A stretch of DNA of 64,000 nucleotides from PNNG01 sp964577055 (lineage in GTDB: Bacteria; Bacteroidota; Bacteroidia; UBA7662): contig CAZNWC010000010.1 of NCBI GenBank assembly GCA_964577055.1, positions 42,000 through 105,999 of the forward strand, written 5' to 3'. The translations under genes and the position numbers were made by a program. The notes below the pieces were generated by a model. It was not told the DNA's origin, searched no databases, and saw nothing but the letters and a program-made list of their open reading frames with translations. Below, one piece after another: positions 52,383-61,005 of the stretch; position 1 is the first letter of the stretch, and each line of letters opens with the position of its first letter.

Positions 52383-53330
52383 ATGAAACGTTTTCTTTTC
52401 AAATCGATTTTGGGTTTACTCCTCAGCACCCAAACCCTACAAGCCCAACAAACCCTTTTGTGGGAAGTAAGCGGTAACGGACTCCGCCGCCCGAGTTATC
52501 TTTTTGGTACCCACCACCTGGTTCCCGTTTCGTTTTTCGACAATCACCCCATTGCCAAATCGCATTTCAAGCGCAGCAAACAGCTGGTGGTAGAAGTTGC
52601 GGTTGACTCTACCGAAATGATGCGCCTCATGCCCATGATGCTGGCCACCGATGGCGGTACCTGGGTAGAACGACTGAGTGAAGCTGAAAAAAACTGCCTC
52701 GATTCGCTCTGCAAGGTCGTGCTGGGCGCTGGGCTCGAAGCCGTTGCCAGTCTGAAACCCGCTGCTTTACACCACACCCTGGCCTTGGTCATGAGCCGAA
52801 GCGTGCTAAACGACACCCTGAGCAACTTTTCAGGTGCCGGAGTCGATTTTGGCCTCGTTCAGCAGGCCAAAGCCACCAAAAAACCAGTAGTGCCGCTTGA
52901 AACCCTCGAGCAACAATTTGGCCTGCTGTACAACACCACCCTCGATTCTCAACTAACTGACCTGCGTAAAAGTTTGACCCAATCCGACAGTGCTCAGGAG
53001 CTAGCTGCCCGTTTGTTGCGCAGCTACCTGCACCAAGACCTCAACGATATGGGGCTGCTGCTTGCCGATTTGCAATCTAGCACACTCGACCCCATGCATG
53101 CCCTGCTACGCGACCGCAACCGTGCCTGGATGCCACAACTCGAAAAGTTGTTTCGCGCAAAACGCACTTTTGTAGCGGTGGGGAGCCTGCACTTACCCGG
53201 CGACGATGGCCTCATTGCCATGCTGCGCGCCGCTGGCTACAAGGTAAAGCCGGTGCGCAATCCCGACAAAAAGCAGTACGACAAAGAAAATACCGATGCT
53301 GCTGCTTCCATGGTTATTTTAGGGCTTTAA
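52383..53330 (+). CDS. TraB/GumN-family protein
   Basis: The protein has 315 residues from the ATG at 52383, with a signal peptide (MKRFLFKSILGLLLSTQTLQ). The upstream 14 codons lack such a signal. TraB/GumN features are LLWEVSGNGLRRPSYLFGTHH near residue 25 and the C-terminal FVAVGSLHLPGDDGLIAMLRAAGY. The conserved GTHH and GSLHLPG histidines and glycines suggest a metal-dependent hydrolase fold related to TIKI proteases, but activity is unproven. It precedes the sigma factor gene by one base, so it is likely co-transcribed with it. Confidence 0.88.
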   Translation: MKRFLFKSILGLLLSTQTLQAQQTLLWEVSGNGLRRPSYLFGTHHLVPVSFFDNHPIAKSHFKRSKQLVVEVAVDSTEMMRLMPMMLATDGGTWVERLSEAEKNCLDSLCKVVLGAGLEAVASLKPAALHHTLALVMSRSVLNDTLSNFSGAGVDFGLVQQAKATKKPVVPLETLEQQFGLLYNTTLDSQLTDLRKSLTQSDSAQELAARLLRSYLHQDLNDMGLLLADLQSSTLDPMHALLRDRNRAWMPQLEKLFRAKRTFVAVGSLHLPGDDGLIAMLRAAGYKVKPVRNPDKKQYDKENTDAAASMVILGL

Positions 53331-53331
53331 G

Positions 53332-53823
53332 ATGCAAAGCCAATCTGCTTTTCTCGAATTGCTCAACCAACACAGGGCGGTGGTGTACAAGCTCTCGCGT
53401 TTGTATGCCCGCGATCCCGACGAGCAGTACGACCTCTTTCAGGAGATGGTGCTGCAGGCGCTCACCGCTTGGTCGCGTTTTGAAGCACGTGCCCAATTCA
53501 GCACCTGGCTGTACCGCGTTTGCCTCAACACCGCCCTCAGCTGGCAAAGGCGTGAACAAAAGCGCAAACAAGCCGAAGCCGACAGTATGTGGGAGCTCGA
53601 AAACCAAAACGATCCACGCCACGCCCAAGCAGAATGGTTACTTGAACATATGCGTCGCCTCGATCCCACCAGCCGTATGCTGCTTTCGCTCAAACTCGAT
53701 GGCTATACCATGGTCGAGATAGCCGATATCACCGGATTAAATGTAAACCAGGCCACGGTGAAAATTCACCGGGCCAAAAATCAACTCACCCAATGGCTAC
53801 AACAGAACCCTATTTCGATATAA
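53332..53823 (+). CDS. ECF-type RNA polymerase sigma factor
   Basis: The 163-residue sigma-70 family protein has region 2 (AVVYKLSRLYARDPDEQYDLFQEMV, then QFSTWLYRVCLNTALSWQRR) and region 4 (SRMLLSLKLDGYTMVEIADITGLNVNQATVKIHRAK). It directs polymerase to a dedicated promoter set. The gene overlaps the following membrane-protein gene by 31 bases, the usual arrangement of a sigma factor with its inhibitor. Confidence 0.92.
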   Translation: MQSQSAFLELLNQHRAVVYKLSRLYARDPDEQYDLFQEMVLQALTAWSRFEARAQFSTWLYRVCLNTALSWQRREQKRKQAEADSMWELENQNDPRHAQAEWLLEHMRRLDPTSRMLLSLKLDGYTMVEIADITGLNVNQATVKIHRAKNQLTQWLQQNPISI

Positions 53824-54416
53824 ACGACCTCTGGAAAAACCTTTCCAGCGAACAACCCCGCCAATCAATCAGCAACGAAATTTTGCTTCACTGGCAACAC
53901 CGCAGCAACGACCCTCTGGGCAAGCTGCGCAAAAACATCCGCATCAATAGCGCCTATACGGTGGTATTTGGTTTGGCCTGGATCTTCCTTTTCTTTTATG
54001 CCGACCATTTTTGGATCCGCTTTTTGTTGGGCATCATGGTGGCTGGCCATGTAGCTGGACTACTGTATAATCGCTGGCTCCTGAGAGAAGTGGTGGTTAC
54101 GCCCCCGGCCGACACCCTCATCCGCGAACGACTCACCCATTTGAGTCACCGCATGCTGCAGGGCCTGCGCAGTTTGGAGTACATTGCCTTGTTTTTTTAC
54201 CCTGTGAGCATTACTTCGGGTTTTTGTCTGGCCTTGGCATCGGAAAACAAGCTCGATTTGCTGGTCACCGACCACGTTTTGCAGGGCATTTTGGTGGGCG
54301 CCTTGGTGGTGTTGACGCCGGGCTGCTATTACCTCACGCGCTGGTTGCACAAATTGGCCTTTGGCAAGGAGGTGAAGCGCTTGCAGGAATTGGTGAAGAG
54401 CTTTGAGACGGAGTAA
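53793..54416 (+). CDS. Membrane protein, probable anti-sigma partner
   Basis: The 207-residue protein has a cytoplasmic N-terminal region of about 50 residues (FDINDLWKNLSSEQ, ISNEILLHWQHRSNDPLGKLR). Four hydrophobic helices follow (YTVVFGLAWIFLFFYAD, IRFLLGIMVAGHVAGLLY, IALFFYPVSITSGFCLALA, LQGILVGALVVLTPGCYYL). It lacks the zinc-finger anti-sigma motif. Its start lies inside the sigma gene, so control of that factor is inferred from context only. Confidence 0.65.
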   Translation: MATTEPYFDINDLWKNLSSEQPRQSISNEILLHWQHRSNDPLGKLRKNIRINSAYTVVFGLAWIFLFFYADHFWIRFLLGIMVAGHVAGLLYNRWLLREVVVTPPADTLIRERLTHLSHRMLQGLRSLEYIALFFYPVSITSGFCLALASENKLDLLVTDHVLQGILVGALVVLTPGCYYLTRWLHKLAFGKEVKRLQELVKSFETE

Positions 54417-54486
54417 ACGCTGCGCTGTGGTTGCTTCGCTGTTAACGCTTCGCTGTAAATACTTTTTCCGGGTGAAAGGCCACATG

Positions 54487-54558
54487 CAGAAGCGCCAGCT
54501 TCGTTAACAGAAGCGGTAGCTTCATTCACAGAAGCGGGAGCTTCACCCACAGAAGCGC
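54487..54558. repeat. 21-bp tandem repeat of short palindromes
   Basis: Three full units and a partial fourth have the form CAGAAGCGNNAGCTTCNNNNN (starts at 54487, 54508, 54529, 54550). Each unit contains an inverted repeat GAAGC/GCTTC. The array sits between two convergent genes and could form several small hairpins in either transcript. Confidence 0.85.
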
Positions 54559-54570
54559 AAAACGGGGCGT

Positions 54571-55014
54571 TTACAGCAATACTGGCTTACCTACCACCAC
54601 ATCGGGCAACAGTGTCACTTTGGTTAGAATGCTGTTGGTAATCAAACAATTGGCTTCTGCTTTTTCAAGAATACGCAAGGCACGGTCGATTTTGCTTTCG
54701 TCGCTGAGATGCAATTTCGGACGCAGTTCTACCTCGGTCATCATAAATTTACCGTCGACTTTGCTCAGTACGCCGTTGGCTTCGCAATCGAACGCCTCAA
54801 ATTCGAGTTTCGAAAAGCTGGCAATGGCCAAAAAAGTTGTCATAAAACAACTTACCACCGATGCGGTGAACAAATGCTCAGGCGACCAAATACCCGGCAC
54901 TCCACCTTCGAATTCAGGAGGTGTGGCTACGGTAATTTTATCGTTCAGTTCGGGCGAGTGTATGCTGCCGATACGGCCTTCCATCCATTGCAAATTGACA
55001 TTGTAGTTGTGCAT
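54571..55014 (-). CDS. OsmC-family peroxiredoxin-like protein
   Basis: The 147-residue protein has the OsmC fold. The two cysteines expected for organic hydroperoxide reduction are C56 in FTASVVSCFMTTF and C123 in EKAEANCLITNS. WSPEHLFTASV and the C-terminal hydrophobic strand also fit. An extra Cys (C77) lies between them. The likely role is detoxification of organic peroxides or a related thiol reaction. It is convergent with the sigma/membrane gene pair and has the palindromic array just downstream. Confidence 0.85.
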   Translation of the reverse strand: MHNYNVNLQWMEGRIGSIHSPELNDKITVATPPEFEGGVPGIWSPEHLFTASVVSCFMTTFLAIASFSKLEFEAFDCEANGVLSKVDGKFMMTEVELRPKLHLSDESKIDRALRILEKAEANCLITNSILTKVTLLPDVVVGKPVLL

Positions 55015-55132
55015 GCGATTTGATTTATTATAGATACAAAGGTCTAAATAACAAATACGTCACTTCGTAACTTGGGTTACATTGATGCAATTAATGGATG
55101 TTAATGGCTTTTTTGAACTTTGAACGATGAAC

Positions 55133-55732
55133 CTATTTGGCGATGCGTGTCGACAAATTGCCAAACAAACTCTTTTTGCCACTTGCACCAGTGGGAGAGA
55201 AGATGGTTTCGGAGGTGAAGCGCACATCCTCGATGGTATAAAAGGCGTTGGGATTGTAGTTTTTGACGATGGCAATCACATCCTGCACAAATTTGCGCTT
55301 CACCAGGGTAAATATTACACTTACTTCACCACTGCTGCCCTGTGCGTCGAGCGAGGTAACGCCGAAGCCCGCAGTGCGCAAGGCCTGCACCAATTCATTG
55401 GCCGGACGGGCCGTGATTACGCGGATCACCAAATTGCCGATGGCCAGTTTTTCTTCGATCCACAAGCCAATGTAGTTGCCAACGGCAAAGCCACCGGCCC
55501 AGGCCAGATAGCTGGGCCAATTGTTGGCGTATTTCAGGATTTGTGACATGGCGATGATCCAAATCAGCACCTCCACAAAGCCCAAAAAGGGTGCAATTTG
55601 CTTCTTTCCACGGGCTACAAACACTATGCGGATGGTGCCAATGGTCACGTCGGCCACCCGCGAAAAAAAGATGAGCAGGGGAATCAAAACCCAGCTGGTG
55701 AACTCGGGAGAGAAGTTTTCGGTGAAGCTCAT
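55133..55732 (-). CDS. DUF2179/DUF5698 membrane protein (YebE/UPF0316-like)
   Basis: The protein has 199 residues from the ATG at 55732. There are three hydrophobic helices in the first 95 residues (SWVLIPLLIFFSRVADVTIG, FLGFVEVLIWIIAMSQIL, LAWAGGFAVGNYIGLWIEEKL). A soluble DUF2179 domain follows (GFGVTSLDAQGSSGEVSVIFTLVKRK, YNPNAFYTIEDVRF). The C-terminal domain resembles small ligand-binding modules shared with YitT proteins. The function is not known. Confidence 0.85.
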   Translation of the reverse strand: MSFTENFSPEFTSWVLIPLLIFFSRVADVTIGTIRIVFVARGKKQIAPFLGFVEVLIWIIAMSQILKYANNWPSYLAWAGGFAVGNYIGLWIEEKLAIGNLVIRVITARPANELVQALRTAGFGVTSLDAQGSSGEVSVIFTLVKRKFVQDVIAIVKNYNPNAFYTIEDVRFTSETIFSPTGASGKKSLFGNLSTRIAK

Positions 55733-55907
55733 GGCAATGGCAGATTGGCATTGCAAAGGTCACATCTTAACACGAAAAAAATATGTGATTAAATGGCAAA
55801 TAAATTTTTTTAATTCAATTGAAATTGCTTGATTTGGAATGCGAGATAAAAATGTCTGTTATTAACGTAGTTTTTACCTGGCAACCTACTCAAAACAAAC
55901 TTTTTGT

Positions 55908-58874
55908 ATGAAACAAAACTACCTGGCAAAAATGCTTCTGGCATTCCTGGCTGTACTGGTGTGGCTACCCGCATTGGCACAAACAGGCACCATCATCGGC
56001 ACGGTGATGGACTCTAAACAGCAGCCCATCATCGGAGCTGCTGTTGTTGTGAAAGGCACTACCAATGGCGGTGCTTCCGATGTGAATGGAAAGTACCGAA
56101 TTGAAAGTGTAAAAGTGGGCGCCGTTGTGCTGCAGGCTTCTTATTTGGGCTACCGTACAGCGCTGCTCAACGTCACTGTTGAAGCTGGCAAAACAACTAC
56201 GATCAATTTTACACTTCAGGAAGACGTACAATTGTTGGAAGAAGCAGTGGTAATTGGTTACGGAACTACCCAAACACGTGACCTCACAGGCTCGGTTACC
56301 GCCATTCCCACCAAATCATTCCAACAAGGCAATTTTTCAACACCTGAACAAATGGTGATTGGTAAATCGCCAGGTGTTCGTATCACCTCAAACAGTGGCG
56401 CCCCTGGCGCAGGTAGTACCATCCGTATCAGAGGCGGTACTTCTTTGAATGCCTCAAACGATCCTTTGATTGTACTCGATGGTGTGCCACTCGAAGGTCA
56501 GGGAATTGCGGGTGCAGGAAACCCCTTGTCGCTCATCAACCCTGATGACATTGAAACATTTACCATCCTCAAGGACGCTTCTGCTGCTGCCATCTACGGT
56601 TCACGTGGCGCCAATGGCGTAATCATCATCACCACCAAAAAAGGAAAGGCGAGCGATCGTTTGCGCGTTGAGCTTTCAAACGGTGTGTCGATCAAACAGG
56701 TAACCCGTACGGTTGATATGTTAACAGCCGACGAGTTACGCACGCTGATTGCCGAAAAAGGAACTCCTGGCATGAAAACACTCATTGCGCAGGGTACTGC
56801 CAATACCGATTGGCAACAAGAAATTTACCAGCCAGGCGCTACCAACAACCTAAACCTGGGCTTTTCGGGGGGATTAAAAAACATTCCTTATCGCCTCAAT
56901 TTTGAGCGCTATGATGAGCAGGGCATTTTGCGCACCGGTAAACTCGAACGTACAGGTGCTACCCTGAACCTGAACCCAGTGTTGCTGAACAACCGCTTGA
57001 AAGTAGACGCAACCATGCGTTACTTCAATGTGCAGAACCGTTTTGCCGATCAAGGTGCCATTGGAAGCGCTGTCACTTTCGACCCTACCCGCCCTACGCG
57101 TACCGATTCGGGCCGTTACGAAGGTTGGTTCGAATGGACCTTACCCAACGGAAATCCAGTATTGCTGGCGCCTAAAAACCCATTGGCTACCCTCAATCAG
57201 CGTGAAGACTTGAGCAATGTGAACCGTTTTGTGGGCAACGTACAACTTGATTACAACATTACCGAAATCCCTGGTCTCCGCGCTGTAATGAACATTGGTG
57301 GTGACTTCAGCAATTCAAGAGGAACCGTTGTAATGGACTCGCTGAACGCTGGTGTTTTCAACCGCCGAGGTGTCAACAACCAGTATGAGCAACGCAAGAA
57401 CAGCCGTGTACTCGATGCCTATTTGAATTACACCAAAGATTGGGCGCTGCATAGCCTCGACCTCACAGGTGGATACAGCTACCAGTATTGGAATACCGAA
57501 AGCCCCGCTTTCCCCGATATTAACCTCCGTGGAGATACCATCAGTGAGGCAGCTCCATTTCCTTTCTACACCGACAATGCACTGGTGTCGTTCTACGGTC
57601 GTGCGATTTACAAATTGCTCGACAAGTATTTGTTGACGGCTACCTTGCGTGCAGATGGTTCTTCGCGCTTCAATCCCGATGGCCGCTGGGGCTATTTCCC
57701 TTCGGTAGCCTTCGCATGGCGCATGATGGATGAGGATTACTTCCGTCAATTCAAGAAGTTGTCGAACTTAAAGCTGCGTTTGAGCTGGGGTGTTACTGGC
57801 CAGCAAGATGGCATTGCGGATTATTCGTACATCCCCAATTACTTCCAGGGCACACCAACAGCGCAATATCAATTTGGTAACCAGTTCTTTTCGGTATTGC
57901 GTCCTGCCGGATACGATGCCAACCTGAAGTGGGAAACCACCATGAGCTACAATGGCGGCATTGACTTCGGTTTCTTCAACAACCGCCTGTATGGTACACT
58001 CGACGTTTACTACAAGAAGACCAGCGACCTGCTTGCTGTAATTCCTGTGGCGGCTGGTACCAACTTCACCAATCAGGTATTGACCAATGTGGGTGAAATG
58101 AGCAACCGTGGTGCAGAAATCAGCCTTTCATGGGTGGCCATCGACAACAAAACCACCAACCTTGAGTTCGGTGCCAACATGACTTACAACGTCAATCGCA
58201 TCGACAAACTTTCCATCATCGATGATCCTGCCAACCCAGGTATTTTGGTAGGTGGTATTGCCGGTGGTATCGGAAACACCATTCAGATTCAGTCGGTAGG
58301 CTTTACCCGCAATATTTTCTACACTCGTACCCAAGAGTACGATGAAAATGGCAAACCCATCGAAGGCAAATACAAAGATTATAATGGTGATGGCATCATC
58401 AATGAAAAAGATTTGGCCCGTTGGAACGCCGGTCCTGACCCTACCACCATGTTTGGTTTTTATGGAAATGGCCGTTACAAGCGTTGGAACTCTGGTTTTT
58501 CTTTGCGTGCTGAGCGTGGTCACTACATTTACAACAACGTTCGCTCGGTATTGGGCCAGTTCCGCAACATCAGTGGATTGGGTTACATCAACAACATCCA
58601 CCGCGACTATCTTGCCAGCGAGTTCGCCAATTTGCAGGTGTTGTCTGATTATTACCTCGAAAATGCCAACTACCTCCGCCTCGATAACGTATTCATCGGC
58701 TACAATGTGGGGGAAATCTCCAAGTTTGTGAGCATGCGAGTTACGGCCATGATCCAAAACGTATTTGTATTCACCAACTATTCAGGCATCGATCCTGAGG
58801 TTTTTGGTGGTATCGACCTCAACATTTACCCACGACCACGTGTTTATACCGTGAACCTTAACTTCTCCTTTTAA
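55908..58874 (+). CDS. susC: SusC/RagA-family TonB-linked outer-membrane transporter
   Basis: The 988-residue protein has a signal peptide (MKQNYLAKMLLAFLAVLVWLPALA). A carboxypeptidase-like regulatory domain follows (IIGTVMDSKQQPIIGAAVVVK, GKYRIESVKVGA). The plug domain is recognised by EEAVVIGYGTTQTRDLTGSV, IRIRGGTSLNASNDPLIVL and AAIYGSRGANGVIIITTKKGK. The rest is a 22-strand beta-barrel ending with the expected aromatic residue (VNLNFSF). It takes up large ligands, usually glycans, together with its SusD partner. The susD gene starts nine bases after the stop. Confidence 0.96.
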   Translation: MKQNYLAKMLLAFLAVLVWLPALAQTGTIIGTVMDSKQQPIIGAAVVVKGTTNGGASDVNGKYRIESVKVGAVVLQASYLGYRTALLNVTVEAGKTTTINFTLQEDVQLLEEAVVIGYGTTQTRDLTGSVTAIPTKSFQQGNFSTPEQMVIGKSPGVRITSNSGAPGAGSTIRIRGGTSLNASNDPLIVLDGVPLEGQGIAGAGNPLSLINPDDIETFTILKDASAAAIYGSRGANGVIIITTKKGKASDRLRVELSNGVSIKQVTRTVDMLTADELRTLIAEKGTPGMKTLIAQGTANTDWQQEIYQPGATNNLNLGFSGGLKNIPYRLNFERYDEQGILRTGKLERTGATLNLNPVLLNNRLKVDATMRYFNVQNRFADQGAIGSAVTFDPTRPTRTDSGRYEGWFEWTLPNGNPVLLAPKNPLATLNQREDLSNVNRFVGNVQLDYNITEIPGLRAVMNIGGDFSNSRGTVVMDSLNAGVFNRRGVNNQYEQRKNSRVLDAYLNYTKDWALHSLDLTGGYSYQYWNTESPAFPDINLRGDTISEAAPFPFYTDNALVSFYGRAIYKLLDKYLLTATLRADGSSRFNPDGRWGYFPSVAFAWRMMDEDYFRQFKKLSNLKLRLSWGVTGQQDGIADYSYIPNYFQGTPTAQYQFGNQFFSVLRPAGYDANLKWETTMSYNGGIDFGFFNNRLYGTLDVYYKKTSDLLAVIPVAAGTNFTNQVLTNVGEMSNRGAEISLSWVAIDNKTTNLEFGANMTYNVNRIDKLSIIDDPANPGILVGGIAGGIGNTIQIQSVGFTRNIFYTRTQEYDENGKPIEGKYKDYNGDGIINEKDLARWNAGPDPTTMFGFYGNGRYKRWNSGFSLRAERGHYIYNNVRSVLGQFRNISGLGYINNIHRDYLASEFANLQVLSDYYLENANYLRLDNVFIGYNVGEISKFVSMRVTAMIQNVFVFTNYSGIDPEVFGGIDLNIYPRPRVYTVNLNFSF

Positions 58875-58883
58875 TTGAACGTC

Positions 58884-60461
58884 ATGAAAAAGATATCCAT
58901 CCAATTTCTATTGCTGTTGCTTGGTACAAGCTTCTTGATGACGGCTTGTATCAATGACCTGAATCGTACTCCCAAGTACGGCTTGAATGCAACCACGGTA
59001 TACTCCAATCCTGATAACTACATCAACGTTTTGGCCAAACTGTATGCCGGTTACTCCATCACTGGTAACCAAGGTCCAGCCGGCGATCCCGACATCAGTG
59101 GCATCGACGAAGGCTTTTCGGCTTACGTACGTGTATTGTGGAATTTGCAAGAATTGCCCACCGATGAAGCCGTTTGCGGCTGGGATGACCCGGGTATCCC
59201 CGAGTTGAACTTCATGACTTGGAACTCGGTAAGTCCATTTGTGGTGGCCATGTACAACCGTATTTTTTACCAAATTCCTTTGTGTAATGAGTTTTTGCGT
59301 TATACCACAGAAGAATGGATGAGCAGCCAAGGTTTTTCGGTAGACGTAAAAGCACGCATCCGCGGGTATGCCAATGAAGCACGCTTCATTCGCGCTTTGA
59401 GCTATTTCCATGCCATGGACCTCTTTGGCAATGTGCCTTTCGTAACAGAAGAGAATAAGCCAGGTTCGGTTTTGCCACAGCAAATTACACGTGCAGAACT
59501 CTTCGATTTTATCGAAGCGGAGCTCAAGGCCATCGAGCCGAACATGCAAGCGCCTCGTTTTGAATATGGCCGTGCTGATAAGGCAGCCGTACATGCTTTG
59601 CTCGCCAAGCTGTATTTGAATGCCGAAGTGTACACTGGTACGCCACGTTACGGTGATTGCATTACCTACAGCAATCTCGTGATCGGAGCTGGATATAGTT
59701 TGCAGCCCAACTACAAGCATTTGTTTTTGGCCGACAACCACACTTCGCCCGAAATCATCTTCCCTGTGACCTTCGACGGTATGAAAACCAGAACCTATGG
59801 TGGTTCTACTTTCTTGGTGCATGCTGCCATCAGCGACTCTATGCGTCCATACAGCCAGTTTGGCACCAATGGTGGCTGGAATGGCTTGCGCACTACCCGT
59901 GCGTTGTATGACAAATTTGTTGCCGATACCAGCGATGAGCGCAACACCTTTTGGACACGTGGACATACCTTGGATATTACCCAAGTGGCAGGTCGTCCTT
60001 TCGAAGGTTATGGCATCACCAAATGGCGGAATGTGCGCAGCGACGGTGGTCCCGGCAACGATCCTACACGCAATTTCTGTGACATCGATTTCCCCATGTT
60101 CCGCTTGGCCGATATTTATTTGACCTATGCTGAAGCCACTGTACGTGGTGGTGCTGGCGGCGATGCGACCCTTGCACTGAACTATGTGAACGCATTGCGC
60201 AACCGAGCCGACATTGCTCCTGAGGCTGGTCCGCTCACCCTCGACAAAATCCTCGACGAGCGTGCCCGTGAACTGTATTGGGAAGGTCATCGCCGTACCG
60301 ACCTCATCCGCCACGGCAAATTTACCGGTAGCGCTTATGTATGGCCTTGGAAGGGTGGCGATTCATCAGGCGTATCGGTTCCTGATTATTTGAATCTGTA
60401 TCCTTTGCCAGCATCTGATTTGGTTGCTAACCCCAACCTCCGTCAGAATACCGGTTATTGA
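58884..60461 (+). CDS. susD: SusD/RagB-family surface glycan-binding lipoprotein
   Basis: The protein has 525 residues from the ATG at 58884 (the frame continues back to a TTG directly after the susC stop). The lipobox is MKKISIQFLLLLLGTSFLMTAC. SusD signatures are YANEARFIRALSYFHAMDLFGNVPFV, ADKAAVHALLAKLYLNAEVY and the C-terminal ILDERARELYWEGHRRTDLIRHGKF. It is the lid and binding partner of the adjacent SusC. A GH13 enzyme encoded on the opposite strand suggests that alpha-glucan is the substrate. Confidence 0.96.
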   Translation: MKKISIQFLLLLLGTSFLMTACINDLNRTPKYGLNATTVYSNPDNYINVLAKLYAGYSITGNQGPAGDPDISGIDEGFSAYVRVLWNLQELPTDEAVCGWDDPGIPELNFMTWNSVSPFVVAMYNRIFYQIPLCNEFLRYTTEEWMSSQGFSVDVKARIRGYANEARFIRALSYFHAMDLFGNVPFVTEENKPGSVLPQQITRAELFDFIEAELKAIEPNMQAPRFEYGRADKAAVHALLAKLYLNAEVYTGTPRYGDCITYSNLVIGAGYSLQPNYKHLFLADNHTSPEIIFPVTFDGMKTRTYGGSTFLVHAAISDSMRPYSQFGTNGGWNGLRTTRALYDKFVADTSDERNTFWTRGHTLDITQVAGRPFEGYGITKWRNVRSDGGPGNDPTRNFCDIDFPMFRLADIYLTYAEATVRGGAGGDATLALNYVNALRNRADIAPEAGPLTLDKILDERARELYWEGHRRTDLIRHGKFTGSAYVWPWKGGDSSGVSVPDYLNLYPLPASDLVANPNLRQNTGY

Positions 60462-60491
60462 TTTTGGGTTGACATAATCTGCCCTGTTGTT

Positions 60492-60525
60492 GAAGCCCCG
60501 CCGAAAGGCGGGGCTTTTCTTTTTT
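60492..60525 (+). terminator. Rho-independent terminator of susCD
   Basis: An 11-bp G/C-rich stem (GAAGCCCCGCC/GGCGGGGCTTT) with a GAAA tetraloop is followed by TTTTCTTTTTT, 31 bases after the susD stop. Confidence 0.92.
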
Positions 60526-60604
60526 GCCGCTAAGCTCTGTAAGGCAATGGCATTAAGTAACGGGTTGGAGAGACCGAAATGGCGCTCAAACCAATGATTC
60601 GCCT

Positions 60605-60818
60605 GGTGCGACCCCATCAGGGTCGTATTAAAATGGTTGGTTCATGGTTTTCTATACACGTATGACCCCCTCAGGGTCATTGGACCAAACCCGACTTTTC
60701 TATTGTAAAATTCAGGCTGTGATTTTGGTGTTAATCAAATCAAAGCACCCCGAGGGGGTGCCATGTTTGTAGAAAAATCATGCAAACGTAATTAAACCGA
60801 CCCCGATGGGGTCGCACC
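60605..60818. repeat. 214-bp palindromic element with 21-bp terminal inverted repeats
   Basis: The ends are 21-base inverted repeats with one mismatch (60605-60625 and 60798-60818, outer sequence GGTGCGACCCCATC). Inside lie two more perfect 7-bp palindromes, ATGACCC/GGGTCAT (60662-60680) and GCACCCC/GGGGTGC (60745-60761). All share a GACCCC/GGGGTC-type core. No coding capacity is present. It resembles a MITE- or REP/BIME-like element between two convergent transcription units. Confidence 0.8.
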
Positions 60819-60950
60819 ATCAAAATGCTGGCAGTCAAGGTAAATCAACAGGCCATTCGTGATTAACTTAATGACATTGCCTGTATGGGTGACATGTGCG
60901 ACCAACGCATGACGGCCTGCTCGAAACAAACTGCTGATCACTTGTACAAA

Positions 60951-60983
60951 ATAAAGCCCCGCAAGCAATTGCTCACGGGGCTT
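60951..60983 (-). terminator. Rho-independent terminator of the GH13 gene
   Basis: On the minus strand AAGCCCCG and CGGGGCTT arms around an internal GAGCAATTGCTT palindrome are followed by TTTATTTTG. It lies 23 bases after the stop at 61006. Confidence 0.75.
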
Positions 60984-61005
60984 CAATCATGCCTATTTAG
61001 GCAAC

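Noticed and set aside
58908..60314. 468-codon minus frame antisense to susD
   Set aside because: It is a shadow frame; the SusD signatures are all on the plus strand.
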